Shown piece after piece: positions 1 to 10,130 of a stretch of DNA of 64,000 nt. A program made the translations under genes and the position numbers. The stretch is from Pagrus major (lineage: Eukaryota; Chordata; Actinopteri; Spariformes; Sparidae). Location: assembly GCF_040436345.1 (NCBI RefSeq), contig NC_133237.1, forward strand, positions 29,047,379 through 29,111,378, given 5' to 3'. The notes below the pieces were generated by a model. It was not told the DNA's origin and ran no database searches. It saw only the letters and a list, made by a program, of their open reading frames with translations. Positions within the stretch are counted from its first letter, which is position 1; each line of letters begins with the position of its first letter.

Positions 1-330
1 TCTTCTTCTGCTTCTTGTCTGCTTCTTCTTCTCCTTCTTCTTCTGCTTCTTCTTCTTCTTCTGCTTCTTGTCTGCTTCTTCTTCTGCTTCTTCTTCTTCT
101 GCGTCGTCTTCTTCTTTTTCTTCTCATTCTTCTTCTGCTTCTTGTCTGCTTCTTCTGCTTCTTCTTCTTCTGCTTCTTCTTCTTCTTCTTCTGCTTCTTG
201 TCTGCTTCCTCTTCTGCTTCTTCTTCTTCTTCTTCTGCTTCTTGTCTGCTTCTTCTTCTCCTTCTTCTTCTGCTTCTTCTTCTTCTTCTGCTTCTTGTCT
301 GCTTCTTCTTCTGCTTCTACCTGGTGAGGA
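1..330. repeat. (TCT/GCT)n compound microsatellite
   Basis: The stretch consists almost only of TCT, GCT and CTC triplets in a higher-order pattern that recurs every 50-60 bases (runs ending in CTTGTCTGC). A smaller block of the same kind returns at 783-838. The open frames through it (Ser/Ala/Leu/Phe runs) come from triplet periodicity and are not genes. Confidence 0.9.
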
Positions 331-592
331 AGAAGCAGGTGTGTATTCTGATGAACTTTGTGTTTGCGGTGGTGAAACTGGCGATCTGGATCTCCAGAAA
401 GAACAAGGTGACGGGTTCAGGAAGCACTGAGGGTGAGCAGGTGATGAAGGGGCTGCTGGCTGCTCGTCTCAGGGTGGAACACGCGTATTATCACACTGTT
501 GGTGATCTGGACTCGTTCTCAGCGCTCTGGGCGGTGGAAGGGAGTGTTGTGCTCTGTGGGGGGAGCAGGAGAGCTGCTGCTCTCTTTCTGAT
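318..592 (+). mobile_element. C-terminal remnant of a Tx1-like non-LTR retrotransposon ORF2
   Basis: A frame entering from the triplet repeat encodes about 90 residues with no stop, including AIWISRKNK, then ARLRVEHAYY and a C-terminal FSALWAVEGSVVLC. This resembles, from memory, the conserved tail of fish Tx1-like LINE ORF2 proteins (a K/R-rich 'SRKNK' block, 'RLRVEHAYY', then 'W.V.G.LC'). No reverse transcriptase or endonuclease part is present, so it is a 5'-truncated relic. A T/G-rich 3' region with TTTGTT repeats follows to about 770. The family call rests on pattern memory only. Confidence 0.45.
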
Positions 593-782
593 TGGTCAAA
601 TACTGTTTTGTTTTGGTTTTTGGTTGGTTGCCTGCTTGTGTTTGTTTTGTCTTGTTTTGTTGCTTTGTTTGTTTTGTTTGTTATGTTTGTTTGTTTTGTT
701 TGTTTGTTTCGGTGATGCACCACCTGATTTTGATTTATCTTTGAGAGTAACTAAAGAAAGTTATTTTTAAAGTCAAAGTCAA

Positions 783-1084
783 AAGTCTTCTGCTTCTTCT
801 TCTTCTCCTCATTCTTCTTCCTCTGCTTCTTCTTTCCTGTTTTCAGTCAGCTGGATGTTTATGGTCGTACATGTAGTGGCGGCTGCAGCTGCAGCAGCTG
901 TGATAAAACAGCAGACTGCTCCTTTAGATGATAAAGTGTGATATGAGAGAGAGAGAGAGTTTGTATTATTTATTATATTATATTATTATTATATATAATA
1001 ATATATATTTATATAATATTATTATATTATTATTATTTATTTATTAGTTTGTTTATTTGTATATATTTGATTCTGTAAGTTGTA
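783..1084. other. Simple-sequence intergenic stretch
   Basis: Contains a TCT-rich patch (783-838), a short unique piece with a GCTGCAGCTGCAGCAGCTG run near 879-899, a (GA)n patch near 945-957 and an AT-rich (TATTA)n block at 961-1045. No gene was recognised. Confidence 0.7.
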
Positions 1085-1171
1085 TTTGTTTTGTTCACTG
1101 ATTCCTGATGTTTGGCAACATAGTTCTTATAACATTCATGCCAATAAAGCAAATTTGAATTTGAATTTGAG
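1085..1171 (+). mobile_element. LINE 3' end with (TTTGAA)n tail, joined to (GA)n
   Basis: Shares the block TTCATGCCAATAAAGC with the 1228-1361 fragment and, in reverse complement, with the three minus-strand LINE copies at 2137-6680. It ends in repeated ATTTGA units that run directly into a GA-rich microsatellite. It is the most diverged of the five 3' ends. No coding part remains. Confidence 0.6.
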
Positions 1172-1227
1172 AGAAGAAAGAGAGAGAGAGAAAGAGAGAG
1201 AGGGAGAGAGGGAGAGAGTGAGAGTGA

Positions 1228-1361
1228 ACACAATCTTGATGTTGTACTTTGTGTTTGTTATTTGTTGTGTTCTGTCCGAGTGTTGGACAGATGCTTTGGC
1301 AAAATTGTTGTTAAACTTTCATGCCAATAAAGCCCCTTTGAATTGAATTGAATTGAATTGA
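1228..1361 (+). mobile_element. LINE 3' end with (TTGAA)n tail, joined to (GA)n
   Basis: Contains TTTGGCAAAATTG and AACTTTCATGCCAATAAAGC, nearly identical to the reverse complement of the 3' ends at 2140-2200, 3452-3510 and 5347-5405, so it is the same family in the opposite orientation. The tail is repeated GAATT units followed at once by GAGAGAGA. Only the last 130 bases or so remain. Confidence 0.65.
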
Positions 1362-1897
1362 GAGAGAGACAGTGAGAGAGAGAGCGTGAATCAGCACTAC
1401 AGCTCCCAGCATGCTTTGCAGGATGTTAGTGTGAAGTTTAATGTGTTTAAGCTGATAATAGTTTACATTCAGTCAAATCAGCCAATGACTGGAAGAAACT
1501 TAAAACAGGACCAATATTTTTCTTTCTGGATGTCAGAGAGTGATGTCATCAGAGAGTGATGTCATCAGGAAGTGACATCACACTGAATCACATGTTTGGT
1601 TTCCCCCCCACAAAAACACAACTTTATATTAAAATTAAGATTTTTTTTTCAATAGTTCAGTTTTGTTGAAGGCAGTCGTTTCTGTTAAAGTTCAGACAAA
1701 ACTGAACGATGATGTCACCATGAAACAGACTGTGATTGGCTGATGTCACAGGACCTGTCAGCCTACATGTTTGTTGCTGCTTGGGTTATGCTAAGCTAAC
1801 ACCGTTGTTGTTGCCTCAGTGCTGAAGTGTCATACATCACTGTCTTCAGCTAACATTAGCATTAGCATTAGTGATCAGTTAGCATGATAGCTGAACC
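1362..1897. other. Intergenic, no gene recognised
   Basis: Mostly unique sequence. Small direct repeats are present: GTGATGTCATCAGAGA around 1541-1570 and TTAGCATTAGCATTAG near 1855-1870. There is no convincing exon, RNA gene or promoter. Confidence 0.6.
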
Positions 1898-2137
1898 CTC
1901 TCTCTCTCTCTCTCTGTAACTCAGTGTGTATGTCTCTCTCTCTCTCTCTCTCTCTGTAACTCAGTGTGTATGTCTCTCTCTCTCTCTCTCTCTGTAACTC
2001 AGTGTGTATGTCTCTCTCTCTCTCTCTCTCTGTAACTCAGTGTGTATGTCTCTCTCTCTCTCTCTCTCTCTGTAACTCAGTGTGTATGTCTCTCTCTCTC
2101 TCTCTCTCTCTGTAACTCAGTGTTGTATGTCTCTCTC
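1898..2137. repeat. (CT)n-GTAACTCAGTGTGTATGT minisatellite, block 1
   Basis: Tandem units of roughly 36-42 bases, each a (CT)n run of variable length followed by GTAACTCAGTGTGTATGT. The same minisatellite recurs at 4570-5346 and 6681-7097, on the other sides of the LINE copies, so the LINEs appear embedded in one array. Length variation lies mainly in the (CT)n part. Confidence 0.9.
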
Positions 2138-2395
2138 AATTTCAATTTCAATTTCAAATGAGCTTTATTGGCATGAAAGTTTAAGCAATTTTGCCAAAGC
2201 AACAAAACACAATATACAATGTTGACACAGTAAATAATTACAGAATAAATAATAGATATATGATTAATAGATAATGATAATAATGATAATAATAAAACAA
2301 ATAAATTAATAAGAAAAGAAAAGAAGAAGAAAAGAAAGAGAAAAAATAAATAAATAAATAAATAAATAAAAATAAAAATGGAAAGTGTGTGTGTG

Positions 2396-2436
<41 letters not shown>

Positions 2437-3349
2437 TATCAGTGTGCAGGTAAGTGGAGGAGATCATGTCCGGTGTTTGCAGCTTCTCTTTTTCTGTGGC
2501 AGGCACTAACATATCTTGCTGCATCTGCAGCAGTGGCACTTTTCTCTCCCAGTAAATATTGTATTTTTTCTGTGTCTGGGAGTTTGTCAAAATTTGGGGT
2601 TGTGTGTGTGATTTTGTAGTAAAGTTTTGTTCTGATATCGGTGTATTTGTCACAGAGTGCTGCTCTGTCTCCACCTGTCTGTGTGGACAGAGCCGACACA
2701 GCCGCTCCTCTCTGGGCAGCCACGTCTGTCTGTGCCGGCCGCTCTCCAGGGCCAGGTTATGGCTGCTGAGTCTGTACATAGTCAACGTTTTCCTCAGTCT
2801 CGGGTCGGTTACAGAGCTCAGGTATTCTGCCATTGTGTATTGTCTGTTTAGGGCCAAATAGCATTGGAGTTTGCTTTGGGTTTTGGTTGTAGATGTCCAA
2901 TAGTTGATGTAATTGTCTTTTTCTTTTGCTATAATTTGGTGGGGCCGGATTGTGTGAGGGCGGTCTTGGTGCCCGGTGCTGTTGGAGCTGAGCCTGTGGA
3001 CCAGCTGGCTGAGGGGACTCCTGTCTCTGCTCTCCTCTTGGCATTGTAGGGCTTTGTAGTGGTAGGAGCCGGGCTCGCTGGCTTTGAGGTGTTGGTAGAA
3101 TTTTATGGCTCTTTTTTGGATCCGAATTAACAGGGGAAATTGGCCTAATTCAGCTCTGCATCCGTTGTTGGGGGAGTTCCTGTGGACTTTGAGGATGCTT
3201 TTGCAGATCTCTGTGTGCAGGCTTTCGATTGGGTGTTTGTCCCATTTTTCAAGGTCTTGGTTGATGAGAGGGCCCCACACTTCACTGCCGTATAATATAA
3301 TTGGTTCAATTATGGATTGGAATATTTTGATCCAGATTTTGACAGGTAT
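2137..3349 (-). mobile_element. 5'-truncated LINE, copy 1 (ends in assembly gap)
   Basis: The minus strand encodes the C-terminal part of a non-LTR retrotransposon ORF2: the region after the RT domain (GSEVWGPLINQDLEKWDKHP) and a C-terminal zinc-knuckle region (CRLCPHRQVETEQH). The plus-strand left end is the element's 3' tail (CAATTTCAATTTC), joined to (CT)n. Compared with copies 2 and 3 this copy lacks about 14 bases near 2654, which shifts the frame just before the last His/Cys of the knuckle. The right part is cut by the gap. The element looks like a Jockey/CR1/I-type LINE; the exact clade was not determined. Confidence 0.75.
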
Positions 3350-3449
3350 NNNNNNNNNNNNNNNNNNNNNNNNNNNNNNNNNNNNNNNNNNNNNNNNNNN
3401 NNNNNNNNNNNNNNNNNNNNNNNNNNNNNNNNNNNNNNNNNNNNNNNNN
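3350..3449. other. Assembly gap of 100 N
   Basis: Exactly 100 unknown bases, the usual placeholder for a gap of unknown size. It sits between two nearly identical LINE copies, a typical collapse point, so copy number and spacing here are not reliable. Confidence 0.98.
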
Positions 3450-3696
3450 ATTTCAATTTCAATTTCAAATGAGCTTTATTGGCATGAAAGTTTAAGCAAT
3501 TTTGCCAAAGCAACAAAACACAATATACAATGTTGACACAGTAAATAATTACAGAATAAATAATAGATATATGATTAATAATAATGATAATAATGATAAT
3601 AATAAAACAAATAAATTAATAAAGAAAAGAAAAGAAGAAGAAAAGAAAAGAGAAAAAATAAATAAATAAATAAATAAATAAAAATAAAAATGGAAA

Positions 3697-3731
<35 letters not shown>

Positions 3732-4569
3732 TATCAGTGTGCAGGTAAGTGGAGGAGATCATGTCCGGTGTTTGCAGCTTCTCTTTTTCTGTGGCAGGCA
3801 CTAACATATCTTGCTGCATCTGCAGCAGCGGCACTTTTCTCTCCCAGTAAATATTGTATTTTTTCTGTGTCTGGGAGTTTGTCAAAATTTGGGGTTGTGT
3901 GTGTGATTTTGTTGTAAAGTTTTGTTCTGATATCGGTGTATTTGTCACAGTGCAGCAGGAAGTGCTGCTCTGTCTCCACCTGTCTGTGTGGACAGAGCCG
4001 ACACAGCCGCTCCTCTCTGGGCAGCCACGTCTGTCTGTGCCGGCCGCTCTCCAAGGCCAGGTTATGGCTGCTGAGTCTGTACATAGTCAACGTTTTCCTC
4101 AGTCTCGGGTCGGTTACAGAGCTCAGGTATTCTGCCATTGTGTATTGTCTGTTTAGGGCCAAATAGCATTGGAGTTTGCTTTGGGTTTTGGTTGTAGATG
4201 TCCAATAGTTGATGTAATTGTCTTTTTCTTTTGCTATAATTTGGTGGGGCCGGATTGTGTGAGGGCGGTCTTGGTGCCCGGTGCTGTTGGAGCTGAGCCT
4301 CTGGACCAGCTGGCTGAGGGGACTCCTGTCTCTGCTCTCCTCTTGGCATTGTAGGGCTTTGTAGTGGTGGAGCCGGGCTCGCTGGCTTTGAGGTGTTGGT
4401 AGAATTTTATGGCTCTTTTTTGGATCCGAATTAACAGGGGAAATTGGCCTAATTCAGCTCTGCATCCGTTGTTGGGGGAGTTCCTGTGGACTTTGAGGAT
4501 GCTTTTGCAGATCTCTGTGTGCAGGCTTTCGATTGGGTGTTTGTCCCATTTTTCAAGGTCTTGGTTGAT
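3450..4569 (-). mobile_element. 5'-truncated LINE, copy 2
   Basis: Nearly identical to copies 1 and 3. The zinc-knuckle region is complete here (CRLCPHRQVETEQHFLLHC). Compared with copy 3 one base is missing near 4366, breaking the frame upstream of that region. The element's 5' boundary is at 4569, where it abuts the (CT)n minisatellite; this is about 200 bases shorter than copy 3. The 3' end starts at the gap with ATTTCAATTTC. It is non-functional, with no RT catalytic core or endonuclease. Confidence 0.75.
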
Positions 4570-4806
4570 CTCTCTCTCTCTCTCTGTAACTCAGTGTGTA
4601 TGTCTCTCTCTCTCTCTCTCTCTCTGTAACTCAGTGTGTATGTCTCTCTCTCTCTCTCTCTCTGTAACTCAGTGTGTATGTCTCTCTCTCTCTCTCTGTA
4701 ACTCAGTGTGTATGTCTCTCTCTCTCTCTGTAACTCAGTGTGTATGTCTCTCTCTCTCTCTGTAACTCAGTGTGTATGTCTCTCTCTCTCTCTGTAACTC
4801 AGTGTG

Positions 4807-4841
<35 letters not shown>

Positions 4842-5346
4842 CTCAGTGTGTATGTCTCTCTCTCTCTCTCTCTGTAACTCAGTGTGTATGTCTCTCTCTC
4901 TCTCTCTGTAACTCAGTGTGTATGTCTCTCTCTCTCTCTCTCTGTAACTCAGTGTGTATGTCTCTCTCTCTCTCTCTCTCTCTGTAACTCAGTGTGTATG
5001 TCTCTCTCTCTCTCTCTGTAACTCAGTGTGTATGTCTCTCTCTCTCTCTCTCTCTCTGTAACTCAGTGTGTATGTCTCTCTCTCTCTCTCTCTCTGTAAC
5101 TCAGTGTGTATGTCTCTCTCTCTCTCTCTGTAACTCAGTGTGTATGTCTCTCTCTCTCTCTCTCTCTGTAACTCAGTGTGTATGTCTCTCTCTCTCTCTC
5201 TCTCTGTAACTCAGTGTGTATGTCTCTCTCTCTCTCTCTGTAACTCAGTGTGTATGTCTCTCTCTCTCTCTCTCTCTCTGTAACTCAGTGTGTATGTCTC
5301 TCTCTCTCTCTCTCTCTGTAACTCAGTGTGTATGTCTCTCTCTCTC
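4570..5346. repeat. (CT)n-GTAACTCAGTGTGTATGT minisatellite, block 2
   Basis: About 20 tandem units of the minisatellite seen at 1898-2137, with (CT)n length varying from unit to unit. It separates LINE copies 2 and 3. Leu/Ser-rich open frames in it follow from the repeat. Confidence 0.9.
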
Positions 5347-5580
5347 AATTTCAATTTCAATTTCAAATGAGCTTTATTGGCATGAAAGTTTAAGCAATTT
5401 TGCCAAAGCAACAAAACACAATATACAATGTTGACACAGTAAATAATTACAGAATAAATAATAGATATATGATTAATAATAATGATAATAATGATAATAA
5501 TAAAACAAATAAATTAATAAAGAAAAGAAAAGAAGAAGAAAAGAAAAGAGAAAAAATAAATAAATAAAAATAAAAATGGA

Positions 5581-5645
<65 letters not shown>

Positions 5646-6680
5646 TATCAGTGTGCAGGTAAGTGGAGGAGATCATGTCCGGTGTTTGCAGCTTCTCTTT
5701 TTCTGTGGCAGGCACTAACATATCTTGCTGCATCTGCAGCAGCGGCACTTTTCTCTCCCAGTAAATATTGTATTTTTTCTGTGTCTGGGAGTTTGTCAAA
5801 ATTTGGGGTTGTGTGTGTGATTTTGTAGTAAAGTTTTGTTCTGATATCGGTGTATTTGTCACAGTGCAGCAGGAAGTGTTGCTCTGTCTCCACCTGTCTG
5901 TGTGGACAGAGCCGACACAGCCGCTCCTCTCTGGGCAGCCACGTCTGTCTGTGCCGGCCGCTCTCCAGGGCCAGGTTATGGCTGCTGAGTCTGTACATAG
6001 TCAACGTTTTCCTCAGTCTCGGGTCGGTTACAGAGCTCAGGTATTCTGCCATTGTGTATTGTCTGTTTAGGGCCAAATAGCATTGGAGTTTGCTTTGGGT
6101 TTTGGTTGTAGATGTCCAATAGTTGATGTAATTGTCTTTTTCTTTTGCTATAATTTGGTGGGGCCGGATTGTGTGAGGGCGGTCTTGGTGCCCGGTGCTG
6201 TTGGAGCTGAGCCTGTGGACCAGCTGGCTGAGGGGACTCCTGTCTCTGCTCTCCTCTTGGCATTGTAGGGCTTTGTAGTGGTAGGAGCCGGGCTCGCTGG
6301 CTTTGAGGTGTTGGTAGAATTTTATGGCTCTTTTTTGGATCCGAATTAACAGGGGAAATTGGCCTAATTCAGCTCTGCATCCGTTGTTGGGGGAGTTCCT
6401 GTGGACTTTGAGGATGCTTTTGCAGATCTCTGTGTGCAGGCTTTCGATTGGGTGTTTGTCCCATTTTTCAAGGTCTTGGTTGATGAGAGGGCCCCACACT
6501 TCACTGCCGTATAATATAATTGGTTCAATTATGGATTGGAATATTTTGATCCAGATTTTGACAGGTATGTCTATGTTTGAGGATTTTTTTATAGTCCAGA
6601 AAGCTCTTCTGCCCTTATCTCGGAGATCTTTAATGGCCAGATTGAAATTTCCCGTCGATGTTATGTTTAGTCCTAAATAT
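5347..6680 (-). mobile_element. 5'-truncated LINE, copy 3 (longest and best preserved)
   Basis: The minus strand is open from near 6680 to 5648 and encodes about 340 residues: the end of the RT domain (YLGLNITSTGNFNLAIKDLR, the YLG-type motif 7), a thumb-like region (GRRAFWTIKKSSNIDIPVKI) and the C-terminal region with CRLCPHRQVETEQHFLLHC. The RT catalytic core and endonuclease are absent, so it is a dead 5'-truncated insertion. A (CA/GT)n tract at 5584-5638 follows the coding part inside the 3' region, and the 3' tail is CAATTTC repeats. Both ends abut the same minisatellite. Confidence 0.8.
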
Positions 6681-7097
6681 ATCTCTCTCTCTCTCTCTCT
6701 GTAACTCAGTGTGTATGTCTCTCTCTCTCTCTCTCTCTGTAACTCAGTGTGTATGTCTCTCTCTCTCTCTCTCTCTGTAACTCAGTGTGTATGTCTCTCT
6801 CTCTCTCTCTCTCTGTAACTCAGTGTGTATGTCTCTCTCTCTCTCTCTCTCTCTGTAACTCAGTGTGTATGTCTCTCTCTCTCTCTCTCTGTAACTCAGT
6901 GTGTATGTCTCTCTCTCTCTCTCTCTCTCTGTAACTCAGTGTGTATGTCTCTCTCTCTCTCTCTCTCTGTAACTCAGTGTGTATGTCTCTCTCTCTCTCT
7001 CTCTCTCTCTGTAACTCAGTGTGTATGTCTCTCTCTCTCTCTGTAACTCAGTGTGTATGTCTCTCTCTCTCTCTGTAACTCAGTGTGTATGTCTCTC
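6681..7097. repeat. (CT)n-GTAACTCAGTGTGTATGT minisatellite, block 3
   Basis: About eleven further units of the same minisatellite, ending where unique sequence (GACCCTCATCG) begins. Confidence 0.9.
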
Positions 7098-7320
7098 GAC
7101 CCTCATCGTCTTTAAACAGTCACGAGTATAGTTAATTTTTTTTAATGGTCTGGTGTTTATATTTTTCATTTGAAGTTATTTAAAGACAGAAAACATTTTT
7201 ATTATAATTATATCTATAATAATAATAATAATAATAAAACGTGACACAGTGACGTCATCACGTCCGAAACACAAAATCATTTTAGTTCTGACAATCTTTA
7301 ATATTTCTGAATGAAGATGA

Positions 7321-7329
<9 letters not shown>
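7098..7329. other. Unique AT-rich spacer
   Basis: Contains a (TAA)n run near 7213-7238 and otherwise unique sequence. No gene was recognised. Confidence 0.6.
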
Positions 7330-7359
<30 letters not shown>

Positions 7360-7474
7360 TAACACACACACATAGTAACACACATACACAGTAACACTCA
7401 CACACACATAGTAACAAACACAGTAACACACACACATAGTAACACACACACACAGTAACACTCACACACACACA

Positions 7475-7534
<60 letters not shown>
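7326..7534. repeat. (CA)n with interspersed ATAGTAACA units
   Basis: A (CA)n tract broken by repeated CATAGTAACA / CACAGTAACA units, ending in a pure (CA)n run of about 55 bases directly beside the CpG-rich segment. The Cys/Val open frames on the minus strand are repeat translation. Confidence 0.9.
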
Positions 7535-7536
<2 letters not shown>

Positions 7537-7975
7537 GCTCGCGCTCCTACCTGACTCAGGACTTTCTTCATCCTCTCTCATTCATCCGCACAGTCGCGCG
7601 CGCTCTGGCACGCAGCGGTCCCTCCGTTCACAGCCTGGTCCCGCTCGGTCCGGCCCGGTTTAAGTCCCGCATCATGTCGGTCCGAGCCGGGACGGATCCA
7701 CAACAGAGGAGAGCCGAGCCGAGCAAAGCTGGTCCAACACTATACCGGACCAGCGGACCGGAACAGAACACTAGCCGAGATGGAAACAGCAGGTCCGGGT
7801 CAGTCAGTCTGCCCGGGTAGCACGGCTCTGTCCTGGTCCGGGTCCTCACTGCGGGTCCACACCGGGAAGTGACAGACCTGAGCAGCGCGTGCTGTCGGTG
7901 AGGAGGATGCTGCAGAGCGCGAGCCAATCAGAGAGCGAGGGAGGGAGGGAGGGAGGGAGGGCGGGTGGGTGGATG
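7535..7975 (-). promoter_or_regulatory. CpG-rich segment, candidate promoter and first exon of a minus-strand gene
   Basis: This is the only strongly GC/CpG-rich block in the left third of the window (CGCGCGCG, many CCGG/CGGTCC). On the minus strand an ATG at 7571 opens MKKVLSQ and ends in a good donor (AGTCAG|GTAGGAG, boundary 7551/7550), which would make a short first coding exon of a gene extending left out of the window. A CCAAT motif lies at 7923 on the plus strand. No downstream exon was recognised, so gene identity and even the direction are uncertain. Confidence 0.35.
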
Positions 7976-8110
7976 GATGGCTCTAATATTAGATTCCAGG
8001 GAGCTACAACTATCGATTATTGATTATTTATTTATCATCAGTGTGATGATGTCTGTGATAAAAACTGATTTATAGAAACAGAAACACACTAAAGAATAAA
8101 AATCTACACT

Positions 8111-9993
8111 GATCACGTTGTCGTCATGTTGTCATCACGTTGTCGTCATGTCATGATCACGTTGTCATCACGTTGTCATCACGTTGTCGTCATGTTGTCA
8201 TCATGTTATGATCATGTTGTTGTCACGTTGTCGTCATGTTATGATCATGTTGTTGTCACGTTGTCATCACGTTGTCGTCATGTTGTCATCACGTTGTCGT
8301 CATGTTGTCATCATGTTGTCATCACGTTGTCGTCATGTTGTCATCATGTTGTCATCATGTTGTCATCACGTTGTCGTCATGTCATGATCACGTTGTCATC
8401 ACGTTGTCATCACGTTGTCGTCATGTTGTCATCATGTTATGATCACGTTGTCATCACGTTGTCGTCATGTCATGATCACGTTGTCATCACGTTGTCGTCA
8501 TGTTATGATCATGTTGTTGTCACGTTGTCGTCATGTCATGATCACGTTGTCATCACGTTGTCATCACGTTGTCGTCATGTTGTCATCATGTTATGATCAT
8601 GTTGTCGTCATGTTGTCATCACGTTGTCGTCATGCCATGATCACATTGTCGTCACGTTGTCGTCATGTCATGATCACGTTGTCGTCATGTTTGTCGTCAT
8701 GTTGTCGTCATGTTGTCGTCATGTTGTCATCACGTTGTCGTCATGTCATGATCACGTTGTCATCACGTTGTCATCACGTTGTCGTCATGTTGTCATCATG
8801 TTATGATCATGTTGTCGTCATGTTGTCATCACGTTGTCGTCATGCCATGATCACATTGTCGTCACGTTGTCGTCATGTCATGATCACGTTGTCGTCATGT
8901 TTGTCGTCATGTTGTCGTCATGTTGTCGTCATGTTGTCATCACGTTGTCGTCATGTCACGATCACATTGTCGTCATATTGTCGTCATCACGTTGTCATCA
9001 CGTTGTCGTCATGCCATGATCACATTGTCGTCACGTTGTCGTCATGTCATGATCATGTTGTCGTCATGTTTGTCGTCATGTTGTCGTCATGTTGTCGTCA
9101 TGTTGTTGTCATGTCATGATCACGTTGTCGTCATGTTGTCATCACGTTGTCATCACGTTGTCGTCATGTCATGATCACGTTGTCGTCATGTTGTCGTCAT
9201 GTCATGATTACATTGTTGTCATGTTGTCATCACGTTGTTGTCATGTCATGATCACGTTGTCGTCATGTTGTCGTCATGTTGTCGTCATGTTGTCATCACG
9301 TTGTCGTCATGTTGTCATCATGTCATGATTACGTTGTCGTCATGTTGTCATCATGTCATGATTACGTTGTCGTCATGTTGTCATCACGTTGTTGTCATGT
9401 CATGATCACGTTGTCGTCATGTTGTCATCACGTTGTTGTCATGTCATGATTACGTTGTCGTCATGTTGTCATCACGTTGTTGTCATGTCATGATCACGTT
9501 GTCGTCATGTTGTCGTCATGTTGTCATCACGTTGTCGTCATGTCATGATTACGTTGTCGTCATGTTGTCATCACGTTGTTGTCATGTCATGATCACGTTG
9601 TTGTCATGTCATGATCACGTTGTCGTAATGTTGTCATCACGTTGTCATCACGTTGTCGTCATGTCATGATTACGTTGTCGTCATGTTGTCGTCATGTCAT
9701 GATCACGTTGTCGTCATGTTGTCGTCATGTCATGATTACGTTGTCGTCATGTTGTCGTCATGTCATGATTACGTTGTCGTCATGTTGTCATCACGTTGTT
9801 GTCATGTCATGATCACGTTGTCGTCATGTTGTCGTCATGTTGTCATCACGTTGTCGTCATGTCATGATTACATTGTCGTCATGTTGTCATCACGTTGTTG
9901 TGATGTCATGATCACGTTGTCGTCATGTTGTCGTCATGTTGTCAACACGTTGTCGTCATGTCATGATCACATTGTCGTCATGTTGTTGTCATG
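8111..9993. repeat. GTTGTCATCAC / GTTGTCGTCAT minisatellite, 1.9 kb
   Basis: About 1.9 kb of tandem units of roughly 9-15 bases built from GTTGTC followed by ATCAC, GTCAT or ATCAT, with higher-order units containing ATGTCATGATCAC. It is open in the plus direction for long stretches (His/Val/Ser/Cys) because the units are multiples of three. No start context or conserved protein is seen, so it is treated as satellite. Confidence 0.9.
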
Positions 9994-10130
9994 TTGTTTA
10001 ATGTCTTTGTAGTCTGTTTGTAGATTTGAACCCTAACCCACAGACACGGGAAAAAACTGTGATCTTTACAAATATATGCTAATAGCATGTTATCTAGTTA
10101 GCATGTTATCTAGTTAGCACGTTAACATTA

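Noticed and set aside
15-770. Long plus-strand open frames of Ser/Ala/Leu through the TCT/GCT repeat
   Set aside because: They are the translation of a triplet repeat. Only the last part (318-592) has protein-like sequence, explained as a LINE remnant.
2389-6704. Plus-strand open frames across the LINE copies (for example VFAASLFLWQALTYLAASAA)
   Set aside because: Antisense shadows of the LINE reading frame; identical in all copies and without start context or domains.
8126-9328. Regular repeats considered as a CRISPR array
   Set aside because: Units are contiguous with no unique spacers, and the sequence is a vertebrate genome. All arrays here are tandem satellites.
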